DNA of 64,000 nucleotides from SHLQ01 sp964610745 (GTDB lineage Bacteria; Actinomycetota; Acidimicrobiia; Acidimicrobiales; SHLQ01): contig CAZSYL010000001.1 in assembly GCA_964610745.1 (NCBI GenBank), positions 56,542 through 120,541 of the forward strand, given 5' to 3'. Positions 41,556-50,795 of the stretch are shown piece by piece (the first letter of the stretch is position 1; each line of letters begins with the position of its first letter). The notes under the pieces were generated by a model. The model ran no database searches, was not told the DNA's origin, and saw only the letters and a list, made by a program, of their open reading frames with translations. Both the position numbers and the translations under genes were made by a program.

Positions 41556-42824
41556 GTGACCGAGCAAGCGTCTGTGCCAGCAAAGTCGAGACAGACACCA
41601 ACAATTCTCTACACGTGGGCGGCGGCTATTGCCCTCATGCTCGCAGTCGCGGCAGCTCTGAGCTTTCTCGCTGTCCAGACGATGGAATCCACGAGCTCTC
41701 GGATCGAGAACAATACGGGTCCAGTTCTCATTTCGACACAGGGGCTTGTCGCCAGTCTGGCCGAGGCCGATGCAGCAAACACCGCTGTGTTTCTCTCCGG
41801 AATCGACGGCGGTGATGAAGACGTGTCCCAAAGACGCCTCTACGAATCTGCGATCGCACGAGCTCCTCAGCAGATCGAGGACATCTCGGCTGGCATCGGC
41901 GACGACACCGCCACTCACGATGCGCTGAAAGACGTTGCCCAACAGCTGGTCGAGTATGCCGGGGTCGTCGAACAGGCGCGCTTGTCGAACACGAACGGTC
42001 TCGCTGGAGCAGACGACCTGTTGTCAGCGTCGCTCGAACTCACCGGCGGGTCGAACGGCATGTTGGTCAATGCCGACGAGGTCACCGAGAGAACCCAACA
42101 ACAATTCAACGACGATCTGTCCGCAGGACGAATACTCCTGACCCTCGCACTGGTCTCGCTGGTCCTCAGCCTCGCATTACTTTTCGTTGCTCAGATGCGG
42201 CTCCGATACCTGACAAAACGCTTGATCAACTTTGGCCTGGCCGCTGCGACGCTCGCTGTCGTGTCGCTAACCATCTGGCTACTCCTCGCCGGCTTTGGAC
42301 GCACGATCGACCTCGACACAGCTCGAGACGAAGGTTTCGGCGATATTGCACTAAGCGCGCAATTGCAGACTGCAGCGTTCGATTACAAGACCCGCGAGAC
42401 CGGCGCGATTATTCGCGAACGGGGCGAAGAACTCCCCGATCCTGCAGTCCTCGACGAGATCGACGCCACGTTCGCACAGCTCGTGGCCGCTTCTGATTCT
42501 GACCGTGAGTCAGCACTCATCACCGAGCTTTCGACCCGCTGGGAACGGTACCTTCAGATCAGTGGCGTCATCTCCGCCCGAGTGGCCCAGGGAAACTTTG
42601 ACGAGGCTCGTGACGAGGTTGGCGGCGAAGGCAACCAGACGTTCAACGGCTTTAACACGACGCTCGAAGCACTCAACCTCACCAACCAGGAACAGTTCAA
42701 CGCATCGGTCGCAAGCGCAGCCGCCCGTCTCCGGTGGTTGAGTTTCGCGACCATCTTGCTGCCGCTATTCGCTGCAGCATTCGCATGGCTTGGATACCGA
42801 CCCCGAATCAACGAGTACTTTTAG
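41556..42824 (+). CDS. GlnX-like four-helix membrane sensor protein
   Basis: This 422-residue protein has four membrane helices: near 20-43 (LMLAVAAALSFLAVQ), 190-212 (LALVSLVLSLALLFVAQM), 224-247 (LAAATLAVVSLTIWLLLAGF) and close to the C-terminus. They delimit two extracytoplasmic helical domains of about 145 and 150 residues. This is the architecture of mycobacterial GlnX, which with the lipoprotein GlnH signals amino-acid levels to PknG. It diverges from the pknG operon across 53 bases and lies seven bases before a binding-protein gene. Assignment is by architecture and context. The start is GTG 41556. Confidence 0.8.
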   Translation: MTEQASVPAKSRQTPTILYTWAAAIALMLAVAAALSFLAVQTMESTSSRIENNTGPVLISTQGLVASLAEADAANTAVFLSGIDGGDEDVSQRRLYESAIARAPQQIEDISAGIGDDTATHDALKDVAQQLVEYAGVVEQARLSNTNGLAGADDLLSASLELTGGSNGMLVNADEVTERTQQQFNDDLSAGRILLTLALVSLVLSLALLFVAQMRLRYLTKRLINFGLAAATLAVVSLTIWLLLAGFGRTIDLDTARDEGFGDIALSAQLQTAAFDYKTRETGAIIRERGEELPDPAVLDEIDATFAQLVAASDSDRESALITELSTRWERYLQISGVISARVAQGNFDEARDEVGGEGNQTFNGFNTTLEALNLTNQEQFNASVASAAARLRWLSFATILLPLFAAAFAWLGYRPRINEYF

Positions 42825-42830
42825 GACGCC

Positions 42831-44027
42831 GTGGCCTCTTTCCTTGGTTCTTCGCCGCTCGATCGTCCAACGAGACGCACCATCCGTTCTCGTCGCGCCT
42901 TCCTGTCCAGGGTTGGCGTGCTCGGAGCTGGGGCGTTCCTGACCAGCTGCGGCACTGATGGGATAGCGATCGAACGACAGCCGACGCTCGATCAGGCACT
43001 CAACGTGATCAACTGGGCGGAGTACATTCCGCCCGACGGAACCGATTCCTTCCTTAGCCAGACACGTCTGGAAAGCGTGAACTACCGCGAAGACTACGTC
43101 GACAATGTCTCGGGCTTCTCCGACATCATCGAACCGCAGCTCAGCGGCGGAGGCGTTCCGGACTTCGATCTGATCGTACCGACCCAATGGTTGGCAGGTC
43201 GCATGATCGAGAACGGTTGGGTCGAGGCCCTCCCCCTCGAAGTCATCCCCAATCACGCGAACCTCGACCCTCGCTTCATGACCAGCGACTTCGACCGAGG
43301 CTCTCGGTTTCAGATGCCATGGCAGGGCGGCATGACCGGCATTTCGTACAACCCGGCGGCCACGGGCGGTCCCATCACATCGGTGACAGACCTGTTCGAC
43401 CAATCCAACCCCGCGCTGCGGGGCCAGGTCGGACTTATCGGCGAAATGCGCGAAGCGGTTGGCCTAGCGATGCTCGCGAACGGCGACGACCCGGCCCGCC
43501 CGAATCCGCAAACTGCTAACGCCGGTCTAGAACTGCTCATCGAGCTCGCCGAGGCTGGCCACTTCCAAAGCGTCGTGTTCGACGACTTCGTCGGCGAGCT
43601 GACCGCAGGGCGACTCGCCGCCACCATGGCGTGGTCTGGGCAGGCGGCCGCGTTACAACTCGAGTCACCCCAGTTTGAGTTCGTCATCCCAGATGAAGGC
43701 GCGATCTCCTGGTTCGACACGATGGTCATTCCCAAGAACGCGATCAACTTCGGTGGAGCAGCTGCCTGGATGAACTGGGCCTACGACCCAGATGTCGCCG
43801 CTCAGATCTCGGCATTCAATCTGTATGTCTGTCCGGTTCTCGGCACGCAGGACTCACTCCGTGCTCTCGGAGGTTTTGAGGCCACACTCGCGGACAACCC
43901 GCTGATCTTCCCCGACACCGAGACTCGAAACCGCCTCTTCACCTGGGGTGCGCTCGACCTCGATGCCGAGCTCGCAATCGAAGAACGCTTCGACGCACTC
44001 ACCGAACAGATCGGCTTTGCCAATTAA
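42831..44027 (+). CDS. PotD-like solute-binding lipoprotein
   Basis: This 398-residue protein has a twin-arginine motif (SRRAFLSR, Arg21-22), a lipobox with Cys40 and a periplasmic-type binding domain of the spermidine/putrescine PotD group. Matches to known PotD polyamine contacts are NWAEY (Trp62, Tyr65; PotD Trp34, Tyr37), EMRE (PotD Asp168 and Glu171 region) and SWFDTM (Trp294, Asp296; PotD Trp255, Asp257). No ABC permease or ATPase gene is near. It follows the GlnX-like gene by seven bases, so it probably acts as the ligand sensor of that protein rather than in transport. Confidence 0.87.
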   Translation: MASFLGSSPLDRPTRRTIRSRRAFLSRVGVLGAGAFLTSCGTDGIAIERQPTLDQALNVINWAEYIPPDGTDSFLSQTRLESVNYREDYVDNVSGFSDIIEPQLSGGGVPDFDLIVPTQWLAGRMIENGWVEALPLEVIPNHANLDPRFMTSDFDRGSRFQMPWQGGMTGISYNPAATGGPITSVTDLFDQSNPALRGQVGLIGEMREAVGLAMLANGDDPARPNPQTANAGLELLIELAEAGHFQSVVFDDFVGELTAGRLAATMAWSGQAAALQLESPQFEFVIPDEGAISWFDTMVIPKNAINFGGAAAWMNWAYDPDVAAQISAFNLYVCPVLGTQDSLRALGGFEATLADNPLIFPDTETRNRLFTWGALDLDAELAIEERFDALTEQIGFAN

Positions 44028-44047
44028 CTTCAGGATTCGAGGATGCT

Positions 44048-45397
44048 GTGCATGACTTTGATGAGGAGACCGAAGCGCTTGCGCAGAAGATCTTCGATTA
44101 CGCCCGAGCCCGCACGCGACTGGACCCAATACCGCTCAACTTTCCCAAGACCGAAGCTGAACTCGACGAGCTCTGCGGCGAGATGATCACCAGTGAGGGC
44201 ATCGGTGGCGAGAGGGCGCTCGACTTGTTTGCCAAGGTTTTGGAACCAGCGTCCCTTTCGGTCGACTACACAAAGTATCTCTCGTTCGTCCCCGCCGCTC
44301 CGACCGAATCAGCGGTCTTATTTGATCTAGTGGTCGGCGCAGTATCGATCTACGGCGGTTCGTGGTTAGAGGGAGCGGGGGCGATCTATGCCGAGAACAC
44401 AGCCCTCGACTGGCTACGCCAGATCGCCGGAATGCCCGATGGCTCAGGCGGGGTGTTCGTGTCGGGTGGCACGATCGGCAATCTCTCGGCACTCGTCGCG
44501 GCCCGCCATGCAGCGGTGCTGCGCCTCGGCGAGAACCGTCCCAACCGATTCGCGATCCTTGCCTCTCGGGAATCCCACTCGTCGATCGAGGCCGCTGCAC
44601 TGGTGATGGACTGCGAGGTAGTCCTGTGCGATACCGACGAGCACCGTCGCATGACCGGTGACGCCGTAGCCGCTGCTCTGGACGAACACGGAGACAGGAT
44701 CTGTGCGGTCGCGGCGACATCTGGCACGACCAACCTTGGCATCATTGATGACCTCCGATCCATCGGCGAGGTGTGCCGAGAGCGAGGCGTGTGGATGCAC
44801 GTCGATGGGGCCTATGGCGGAGCCGGGCTCGCGAGCTCACGAACGAGGGGACTCTTCGACGGCCTGGGGCTCGCGGACTCATTCATCGTCGATCCGCACA
44901 AGTGGCTGTTCGCCCCGTTCGACTGCTGCGCACTCCTCTACCGTGACCCCGGTCGGGCGGTCGAAGCTCATGCTCAGCACGCCGGGTATCTCGCGTTCCT
45001 CGACAGCCATGGTGACAAGAATCCATCTGACTACGCCATCCATCTGACCCGCCGTGTGCGCGGCCTCCCGTTCTGGTTCAGCCTCGCCACCCATGGCACA
45101 CAGGCCTACGAAGCAGCTGTCGATGTCACCCTCGACCTCACCGACGCAGCTGCCGAGATGATCCGCGAGGCAGAGCACCTCGAGCTCGCCCACGATCCGA
45201 ACTTGTCGGTCGTGGCGTTCCGTCGTATCGGCTGGGATGCAGACCAGTATCAGGCCTGGAGCGAGGAGGCTATGAACAGCGGGCTCGCCTTCGTCACTCC
45301 GTCGAGGCTCGACGGCGAGCCGATCTACCGGTTCGCTTTCGTCAATCCGCGCACCACTACCGACGAGATCGCGGAAATTATCGAGGCGCTCCGCTGA
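44048..45397 (+). CDS. PLP-dependent group II amino acid decarboxylase
   Basis: This 449-residue protein belongs to the glutamate/aromatic/diaminobutyrate decarboxylase family. The PLP lysine is in VDPHKWLFAPFD, the cofactor-stacking region is SGGTIGNLSAL, and the Asp contacting the PLP ring is in HVDGAYGG. GAGG precedes the GTG start. The substrate is not certain; the family covers glutamate, tyrosine, tryptophan and 2,4-diaminobutyrate. It follows the PotD-like gene by 20 bases and may be cotranscribed with it, raising the possibility that it makes a diamine or monoamine that the receptor detects. That link is inference. Confidence 0.9.
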   Translation: MHDFDEETEALAQKIFDYARARTRLDPIPLNFPKTEAELDELCGEMITSEGIGGERALDLFAKVLEPASLSVDYTKYLSFVPAAPTESAVLFDLVVGAVSIYGGSWLEGAGAIYAENTALDWLRQIAGMPDGSGGVFVSGGTIGNLSALVAARHAAVLRLGENRPNRFAILASRESHSSIEAAALVMDCEVVLCDTDEHRRMTGDAVAAALDEHGDRICAVAATSGTTNLGIIDDLRSIGEVCRERGVWMHVDGAYGGAGLASSRTRGLFDGLGLADSFIVDPHKWLFAPFDCCALLYRDPGRAVEAHAQHAGYLAFLDSHGDKNPSDYAIHLTRRVRGLPFWFSLATHGTQAYEAAVDVTLDLTDAAAEMIREAEHLELAHDPNLSVVAFRRIGWDADQYQAWSEEAMNSGLAFVTPSRLDGEPIYRFAFVNPRTTTDEIAEIIEALR

Positions 45398-45412
45398 GCC
45401 GTCCGAACAGCC

Positions 45413-46456
45413 TCAGGTAGCGATTGCCCCACCGATAACGGTTGCATCAGAACCATCGCCGTCGTAAAACACCAGACTCTGCCCCGCGGCAATACGATCG
45501 CGGGGTGCAGCCCAGGTAACGCGGTCATCGTGCACAGTCGCTGACAAAGCAGTGCCATGTGCACTTGCCTGCACCAGCGCCTCGCCCGTGAACGGCTCGA
45601 GCGCCCAAACCGGCTGAACGAATCCGGTCTCGTCATCCTTGAGCGACCGGCGCGGGCCAATGGTGACAACCGATTCTGCAAGGTTCACATCGACCACAAA
45701 CTGAGGTTCGCTCATACCCGACACGTTGAGCCCCTTGCGTTGGCCCACGGTCACGAGTTCGGTCGCGGGGACCTCGCCCACTTGAGTCCCGTCTTCAGTG
45801 ACGATGACACCGGGAGTCAGACCTCCGCGAGCGCCAAGAAAAGCTTCGCGTCCCCCGTCCTTGGTGATGAAGCAGACATCCTGGCTGTCGGGTTTGCCTG
45901 CGGTAAGCAGACCTCGGCGCTCAGCCTCGGCGCGCAGGTCAGGTTTGTTCCAGCCGCCGATTGGCAGGAGCACCCGCGAGAGAACATCCTGACCAAGCAT
46001 GTGAAGCACGTAGCTTTGGTCCTTGAGTGGGTCGATGCTTCGTTGCATTCGAAACGTGCCGTCGTCGAGCGTTGCGATGCGTGCGTAGTGACCCGTGGCT
46101 ATCCGGTCGAAGCCGAGCACCGCTGCCCGTTCAAAGAAGAGATCGAACTTGATGTGGCGGTTGCATTCGATGCACGGATTCGGCGTTCCGCCCGTGCGGT
46201 GGGTATCTACGAAAGGATTGACGACGTGTCGATCGAACTCTTCGCCGAAGTTGAACACGTGATGTTCGATGCCGAGTTGGTTCGCAACCCAGCGCGCATC
46301 GTCCACATCGGACACGGAGCAGCAACCCGAATCGGACTTGCCTCCCCAGAGCTTCATGGTCACCCCAACAACGTCGAAACCCTCGTCCTGCAACAAGGCG
46401 GCAGCCACCGAGGAGTCCACTCCGCCGGACATACCGACGAGAACGCGCTCAGCCAT
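45413..46456 (-). CDS. mnmA: tRNA-specific 2-thiouridylase
   Basis: From ATG 46454-46456 (347 residues) this is MnmA, which thiolates U34 of Lys, Glu and Gln tRNAs. It has the PP-loop GMSGGVDSSVAA, the catalytic Cys in TPNPCIECNRHIKF and the second Cys in DSQDVCFI, plus LKDQSYVLHML. GAGGAG lies six bases before the start, inside the end of the cysteine desulfurase gene (eight-base overlap). The longer in-frame reading only extends into that gene. Confidence 0.96.
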   Translation of the reverse strand: MAERVLVGMSGGVDSSVAAALLQDEGFDVVGVTMKLWGGKSDSGCCSVSDVDDARWVANQLGIEHHVFNFGEEFDRHVVNPFVDTHRTGGTPNPCIECNRHIKFDLFFERAAVLGFDRIATGHYARIATLDDGTFRMQRSIDPLKDQSYVLHMLGQDVLSRVLLPIGGWNKPDLRAEAERRGLLTAGKPDSQDVCFITKDGGREAFLGARGGLTPGVIVTEDGTQVGEVPATELVTVGQRKGLNVSGMSEPQFVVDVNLAESVVTIGPRRSLKDDETGFVQPVWALEPFTGEALVQASAHGTALSATVHDDRVTWAAPRDRIAAGQSLVFYDGDGSDATVIGGAIAT

Positions 46457-47570
46457 GGGGAGCTCCTCGGAGTTGCGCGACCGCTGCGGGGATGAGTTGC
46501 AACGCTTCGTCGATGTCCTCGTCGGTGCTCGACCAGCCGAGGGAGAGGCGAAGCGGCGCAGCATTGCTTGCGTCGATGCCCATTGCGGTCATGACGTGCG
46601 ACGCACCCTGGGCACCGCTCGCGCACGACGACGCGGCCGAGCACGAAAGGTCGTGCTCGTCGAGGAGGAAGAGCAGCGGTTCGCTCTGTACGCCTGGAAT
46701 CGAAATGTGGACGATGCCCGGGACGCGAAGCTCGGGAGCAACTGTTGGCTGGACGCCATCGACCGACGACATCAACCCGTTGAGGAGACGGTCGGCGAGG
46801 CGACCAATGCGGGCGAGGCGGTCGGTTTGGTCATCGAGCGATGCCTGAACTGCAGCGGCGAATCCGACGATGCCGGCAACGTTCTGGGTGCCAGCCCGAC
46901 GGTCACGTTCCTGACCTCCGCCGACAAGCATCGGGGCGGGCATGGCGCCATCGCGAACGACGACAGCGCCAACTCCTTGGGGCCCTCCGAGCTTGTGCCC
47001 CGTGATCGACAACATGTCTACGCCTACCGTGACCGTAGGCAAATCGAGCCAGGGCAAGGCCTGTACAGCGTCGGAATGCACGAGCGCGTTGGGCGCGATC
47101 TCGTGGACAACATCGGCAATCTCAGCGATTGGTTGACGAACTCCGGTCTCGTTGTTGACCGCCATCACCGAGACAACCTCGGTTTCAGGTGTGCATGCAG
47201 CCTTAACTGCATCGGGTGCGACAATCCCGTTGGAATCGACCTCTACAACAAGCGCGCCTTGCCTCTGAGCGGGTTCGAGTATTGCGGGATGCTCGATCGA
47301 GCTCACGACGACGCGACCAGCTTGATGTCCCCGACCAATGGCGAGATTGTCCGACTCGGTCCCACCCCCAGTGAAAACCACCTCGCCCCGTTCAAAACCG
47401 GTCGCGACAGCAAGGACGGCTCGCGCCTCATCGAGCGCCTGGCGGGCTCGACGGCCAGCGCGATGCGATGCGGTCGGATTCGCGTGTCGCTCGGCAAACC
47501 ACGGGAGCATCGCGTCAAGGGCTTCAGGGCGCAGCGGTGATGATGCTGCATGATCGAGGTACGCGGGCAC
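46449..47570 (-). CDS. Cysteine desulfurase
   Basis: This 373-residue PLP enzyme is of the IscS/NifS type. It has YLDHAASSP at the start, TGGGTESDNLAI, the PLP lysine in SITGHKLGGPQG and the persulfide Cys in SCSAASSCASGAQGASHV. It takes sulfur from cysteine and should hand it to MnmA, whose gene overlaps it by eight bases; such pairs are common in Actinobacteria. The start is GTG 47568-47570. No iscU or other Fe-S assembly gene is next to it. Confidence 0.95.
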   Translation of the reverse strand: MPAYLDHAASSPLRPEALDAMLPWFAERHANPTASHRAGRRARQALDEARAVLAVATGFERGEVVFTGGGTESDNLAIGRGHQAGRVVVSSIEHPAILEPAQRQGALVVEVDSNGIVAPDAVKAACTPETEVVSVMAVNNETGVRQPIAEIADVVHEIAPNALVHSDAVQALPWLDLPTVTVGVDMLSITGHKLGGPQGVGAVVVRDGAMPAPMLVGGGQERDRRAGTQNVAGIVGFAAAVQASLDDQTDRLARIGRLADRLLNGLMSSVDGVQPTVAPELRVPGIVHISIPGVQSEPLLFLLDEHDLSCSAASSCASGAQGASHVMTAMGIDASNAAPLRLSLGWSSTDEDIDEALQLIPAAVAQLRGAPHG

Positions 47571-47579
47571 GCGTCCAGT

Positions 47580-48347
47580 CTATTCGATCGCGAGTTGAGC
47601 CAAACCGCCCTCTCGGAGCTGGCGTGCGGCCAGGACCGAGACCAGGTACGCCTCGGGCATGAGTCCGTAAAGACTCCGATGACCGAGCGACTGGGCGGTC
47701 GAAGCAGCCAACTGTGGACCGAGCTCTGCTCGGGCCGCCGACGAAAGTTCCGTGGTCCGCAGCAGGAAGGATCGGATCAGGCGTTCCTGGTCCGGGCGAA
47801 GTTTCGCAACATCCATGTCCGCCACGATGTGCTCAGCGCCCATCGGCGGGGTGAACGGAACAGCGGGGACGTGCGAGATCGATCGTGGGTCGATGATGAC
47901 GAACGTTCCTGCGGCAAAGTCCCCGAGGCGCTGTGCACGGCGAGTGAACATGACCGCGACTATCGCGACCGATCCGAACGAGATGATTATGTCGACCAGC
48001 TGAAACAGCGACCGAATGAAAGCTTCTCGAAAACCGATCGGACCAGCCTCAAGAGTGACGGTTCGCAACCCCAGCGCAAGTTTCCCCACCGTACGACCGC
48101 GGAAGAACGTCTCGCTCACGATCGGATACCCAAAGATCGTCAGAAATCCGAAGATGAACTGGCCCACGACGGCAGCCGTGCCACCCAACAGCCCGATCAA
48201 CTCGAAGCCAATCGCGAATGCGACGAGGACGAGCGCAATGTCGATCAGACGAGCTACGCCTCGGTGACCCACCCCGGCCACCTCGAGGTCGAGTACGACC
48301 CCTTGAGGCGTCACGATGCCACGTCCGGCGGTGATGACCGCTGTCAT
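47580..48347 (-). CDS. RDD-family membrane protein
   Basis: This 255-residue protein has an RDD domain with four or so membrane helices: the Arg-Asp pair appears in GVARLIDIALVLVAFAIG, and FFRGRTVGKLALGLR is the typical second signature. A cytoplasmic tail of about 100 residues follows. ATG 48345-48347 was chosen because it gives the usual N-terminus; a GTG at 48386 would overlap the divergent promoter. It belongs to the MoxR/DUF58 locus, where an RDD and a SpoIIM-like gene commonly sit together. Function is unknown. Confidence 0.87.
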   Translation of the reverse strand: MTAVITAGRGIVTPQGVVLDLEVAGVGHRGVARLIDIALVLVAFAIGFELIGLLGGTAAVVGQFIFGFLTIFGYPIVSETFFRGRTVGKLALGLRTVTLEAGPIGFREAFIRSLFQLVDIIISFGSVAIVAVMFTRRAQRLGDFAAGTFVIIDPRSISHVPAVPFTPPMGAEHIVADMDVAKLRPDQERLIRSFLLRTTELSSAARAELGPQLAASTAQSLGHRSLYGLMPEAYLVSVLAARQLREGGLAQLAIE

Positions 48348-48415
48348 CGGCGACAGCCTGACTGGGGCACATGGTGGTCCACTCACACCACGCTAGACCC
48401 GCTACCGTTGGATAC

Positions 48416-49429
48416 GTGGGAAATCTCGACAACTACGTTCTTGCGAATACACCCGAATGGGAACGACTCGAAGCGCTCGTCAAGAAGGCTGGAGTTCGCG
48501 GTGGAGGCCTCGAAGACCAGGAGCTGGACGAGCTCCTGGCGCGTTATCAGCGGACCTCAGCTCACTTGTCCCACGTGCGCAGCACCTACGGCGACCCTCA
48601 GGTCACGGCTCGACTCACCCGCGTCGTTGCCTCATCACGAGCTCTTATCTACGGCGCTCAGCCCCGCGCTGGAGGTGCGCTTCGGAGTTTCTTCACCAGC
48701 ACCTTTCCCGCGGCGGTGTGGAACGCGCGGGTGGCCATCTTCATCTCGGCTCTCGCCTTCTTCCTCCCAGCAATCGCGACCGGTGTATGGATTGCGAACT
48801 CACCGGCAGCCATTGATGCCTTTGCCCCAGAGGCGCTTCGCGAGGCGTACATCAACAACGATTTCGAGGCCTACTACTCGTCAGCTCCAGCAGCTGAGTT
48901 CTCAACTCAGGTACTGATCAACAATATTCAGGTGTCGTTCCTGGCGTTCGTCTCTGGCATTGCGTGGTCCGTGCCAACAATTGGCATTCTTGCGTTCAAC
49001 GGTGCGAACGTGGGCCAGGCCGCAGGCCTGTTCCACGACGCTGGCGAGGCTGGACGATTCTGGGGCCTGATTCTTCCCCACGGACTGCTCGAGATCAGCG
49101 CGATCGTCGTGGCAGGCGGAGCTGGCATGAAGATGGGCTGGGCCCTTGTGGCGCCGGGAGACCGAACCCGTTCCCAAGCCTTGGCCGAGGAAGCCGGACG
49201 AGCAGCATCGATCGTCATCGGTCTTATGGTGGTCTTTATCATCGCCGGGCTCATCGAGGGCTTTGTCACACCAGCACCTCTTGAAACCTGGGTGAGGATA
49301 TCGATTGGGGTAACGGCCTTTACCGCCTTTGCCGCCTATGTCTTGGCATTGGGTCCGGCGGCTTCTGCGCAAGGGCACACCGGCTCGATCCGAGAGAGCG
49401 TCCGGGTCATCCCCAACGCGGAGACCTGA
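48416..49429 (+). CDS. SpoIIM/DUF95-like membrane protein
   Basis: From GTG 48416 (337 residues, NLDNYVLANTPEWERLEALV) this is a stage II sporulation M-like protein: a soluble helical N-terminal part with ELDELLARYQRTSAHLSHVRS, then about five membrane helices including FLAFVSGIAWSVPTIGILAFNGANVG and the ILPHGLLEISAIVVAGGAGMKMG motif. The organism need not sporulate; the family is widespread in Actinobacteria beside RDD, MoxR and DUF58 genes. It diverges from the RDD gene by 68 bases. Confidence 0.9.
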   Translation: MGNLDNYVLANTPEWERLEALVKKAGVRGGGLEDQELDELLARYQRTSAHLSHVRSTYGDPQVTARLTRVVASSRALIYGAQPRAGGALRSFFTSTFPAAVWNARVAIFISALAFFLPAIATGVWIANSPAAIDAFAPEALREAYINNDFEAYYSSAPAAEFSTQVLINNIQVSFLAFVSGIAWSVPTIGILAFNGANVGQAAGLFHDAGEAGRFWGLILPHGLLEISAIVVAGGAGMKMGWALVAPGDRTRSQALAEEAGRAASIVIGLMVVFIIAGLIEGFVTPAPLETWVRISIGVTAFTAFAAYVLALGPAASAQGHTGSIRESVRVIPNAET

Positions 49430-49472
49430 CCTTCATCTATCTCCGCGCAATGGCACCTAGCTCTGTGCGACT

Positions 49473-50774
49473 CTAGAGCGCCCCGCGACTCTTGACGTCG
49501 AGATAGTGATCCATCAGTCGAGGAGCGAGCTTGCCGGGCGGGGCATCGATCACGGTCGCTCCGGTCCGACGAATGTCGGCGATGGCTCGGCGCCGTGCCG
49601 AGAGTGACGCAGTGGCCGCCGCATGGCGATGGGCCGACTCGGGATCGGACGGGATTTCTCTCGCCCATTTCTCGACCTCGGGATCAAGTACGCTCGCAAT
49701 CACTACCACATGGGATCGGGTGAGCAACGGGAGGGCCGGAAGGAGAAATTCGCCGATTGTCTGTTCGACCAACTCGGTGTGGATGATCAACATCGTGCGA
49801 CGGGAGAATCGCAGCAACACTTCGGTGAAGGCCCCGTGATAGTCGCTCTCGGCGAGCTCGGGCTCGATGTCATACATCGAGTTGGTGACTCGGCTGAGCT
49901 GTGTCGACTGCGCCGATGCGGGCACTGCGGTGCGGACGTTGTTATCAAAGACCAACAATCCGGTTCGATCTCCAAGACCTGTGGCCACCGTTGTGACCGC
50001 CATGATGGCGTCCATCGCGTGTTCGACCCGGGGTACGTTCGCCACCTGACCAGCCATGAGCCGACCGTTGTCCATGATGTTGATGACCGTCTGGTTCCGT
50101 TCGGTTCGATAGGTACGAACGATCATGCGGTTGGCACGGGCCGTCGCTGACCAATCGATCTTTCGAAACTCGTCGTCAACGGTGAAATCACGAAGTTGCT
50201 CAAACTCGGAGCCTCCGCCACGCATCCGGGCGGAGCGCAGCCCCAAGTCCAGGCGGCTCCGACGCAAACGCAGTTCGGCCTCTGCACGACTGGGGAAACG
50301 AGGAAAGACTCGAAGCTCTTCAGGCTTCCATCGCGCTTGCTGGCGTCCAGCAAATCCGAGTGGACCCAGAAGCCGCACGACTAGCTCGCCCACCTCGAAG
50401 CGTCCTCGACGCGTCGGTACGATATCGGTCTCGATGGTTGCAGTTCGCCCTGCACCGAGTCGCAAATCGATTCGTCGGGTCGCCACGTTGAGCGAGGGAG
50501 CAAAGTCGTCGGCGAAGCGTAACGACACCGGGCGCCGAGAGCGATTGGAGACGAGCCACGACGCAGTGCCCTGCCGATCGAGCGCGACCGACTTCGGGAG
50601 CTTGCGTTCGATCATGATCAGTGAAGGATCGGGCGTGAGCATCCAGTCGATGAGCCACACCGCAAGAACGACAACAAAAACGCCGATGAGTGCCAGCCAT
50701 GGCTGGCTGATCGTGAGTAGCACCGCTGGTGACAGCAACGCCGCGAACAGCGCGAGTCGGCCTTGGATAATCAC
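49473..50774 (-). CDS. DUF58 protein with two N-terminal membrane helices
   Basis: This 433-residue protein has two hydrophobic helices near the start (LFAALLSPAVLLTI and LIGVFVVVLAVWLIDWML), a beta-rich middle, and the DUF58 core GSEFEQLRDFTVDDEFRKIDWSATARANRMIVRTYRTERNQTV. A VWA-like tail with degenerate metal site (NIMDNGRLMAG) follows. DUF58 proteins are partners of MoxR ATPases. It lies 21 bases after the MoxR gene and is the last of five minus-strand genes in the locus. Confidence 0.93.
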   Translation of the reverse strand: MIIQGRLALFAALLSPAVLLTISQPWLALIGVFVVVLAVWLIDWMLTPDPSLIMIERKLPKSVALDRQGTASWLVSNRSRRPVSLRFADDFAPSLNVATRRIDLRLGAGRTATIETDIVPTRRGRFEVGELVVRLLGPLGFAGRQQARWKPEELRVFPRFPSRAEAELRLRRSRLDLGLRSARMRGGGSEFEQLRDFTVDDEFRKIDWSATARANRMIVRTYRTERNQTVINIMDNGRLMAGQVANVPRVEHAMDAIMAVTTVATGLGDRTGLLVFDNNVRTAVPASAQSTQLSRVTNSMYDIEPELAESDYHGAFTEVLLRFSRRTMLIIHTELVEQTIGEFLLPALPLLTRSHVVVIASVLDPEVEKWAREIPSDPESAHRHAAATASLSARRRAIADIRRTGATVIDAPPGKLAPRLMDHYLDVKSRGAL

Positions 50775-50795
50775 GTCGATACCACGGTCCGTTCC

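Noticed and set aside
33255..45397. The PknG region as a horizontally acquired island
   Set aside because: No integrase, tRNA, direct repeats or change in base composition is visible; only the small ArsR module looks inserted.
46269..47540. A 423-codon open frame on the plus strand
   Set aside because: It lies exactly antisense to the cysteine desulfurase, whose motifs are unambiguous, and its translation is rich in Arg, Asp and Val without any recognisable motif.
47550..48917. A 455-codon plus-strand open frame
   Set aside because: It runs antisense through the RDD gene and then out of frame through the SpoIIM-like gene, both of which have clear family signatures.
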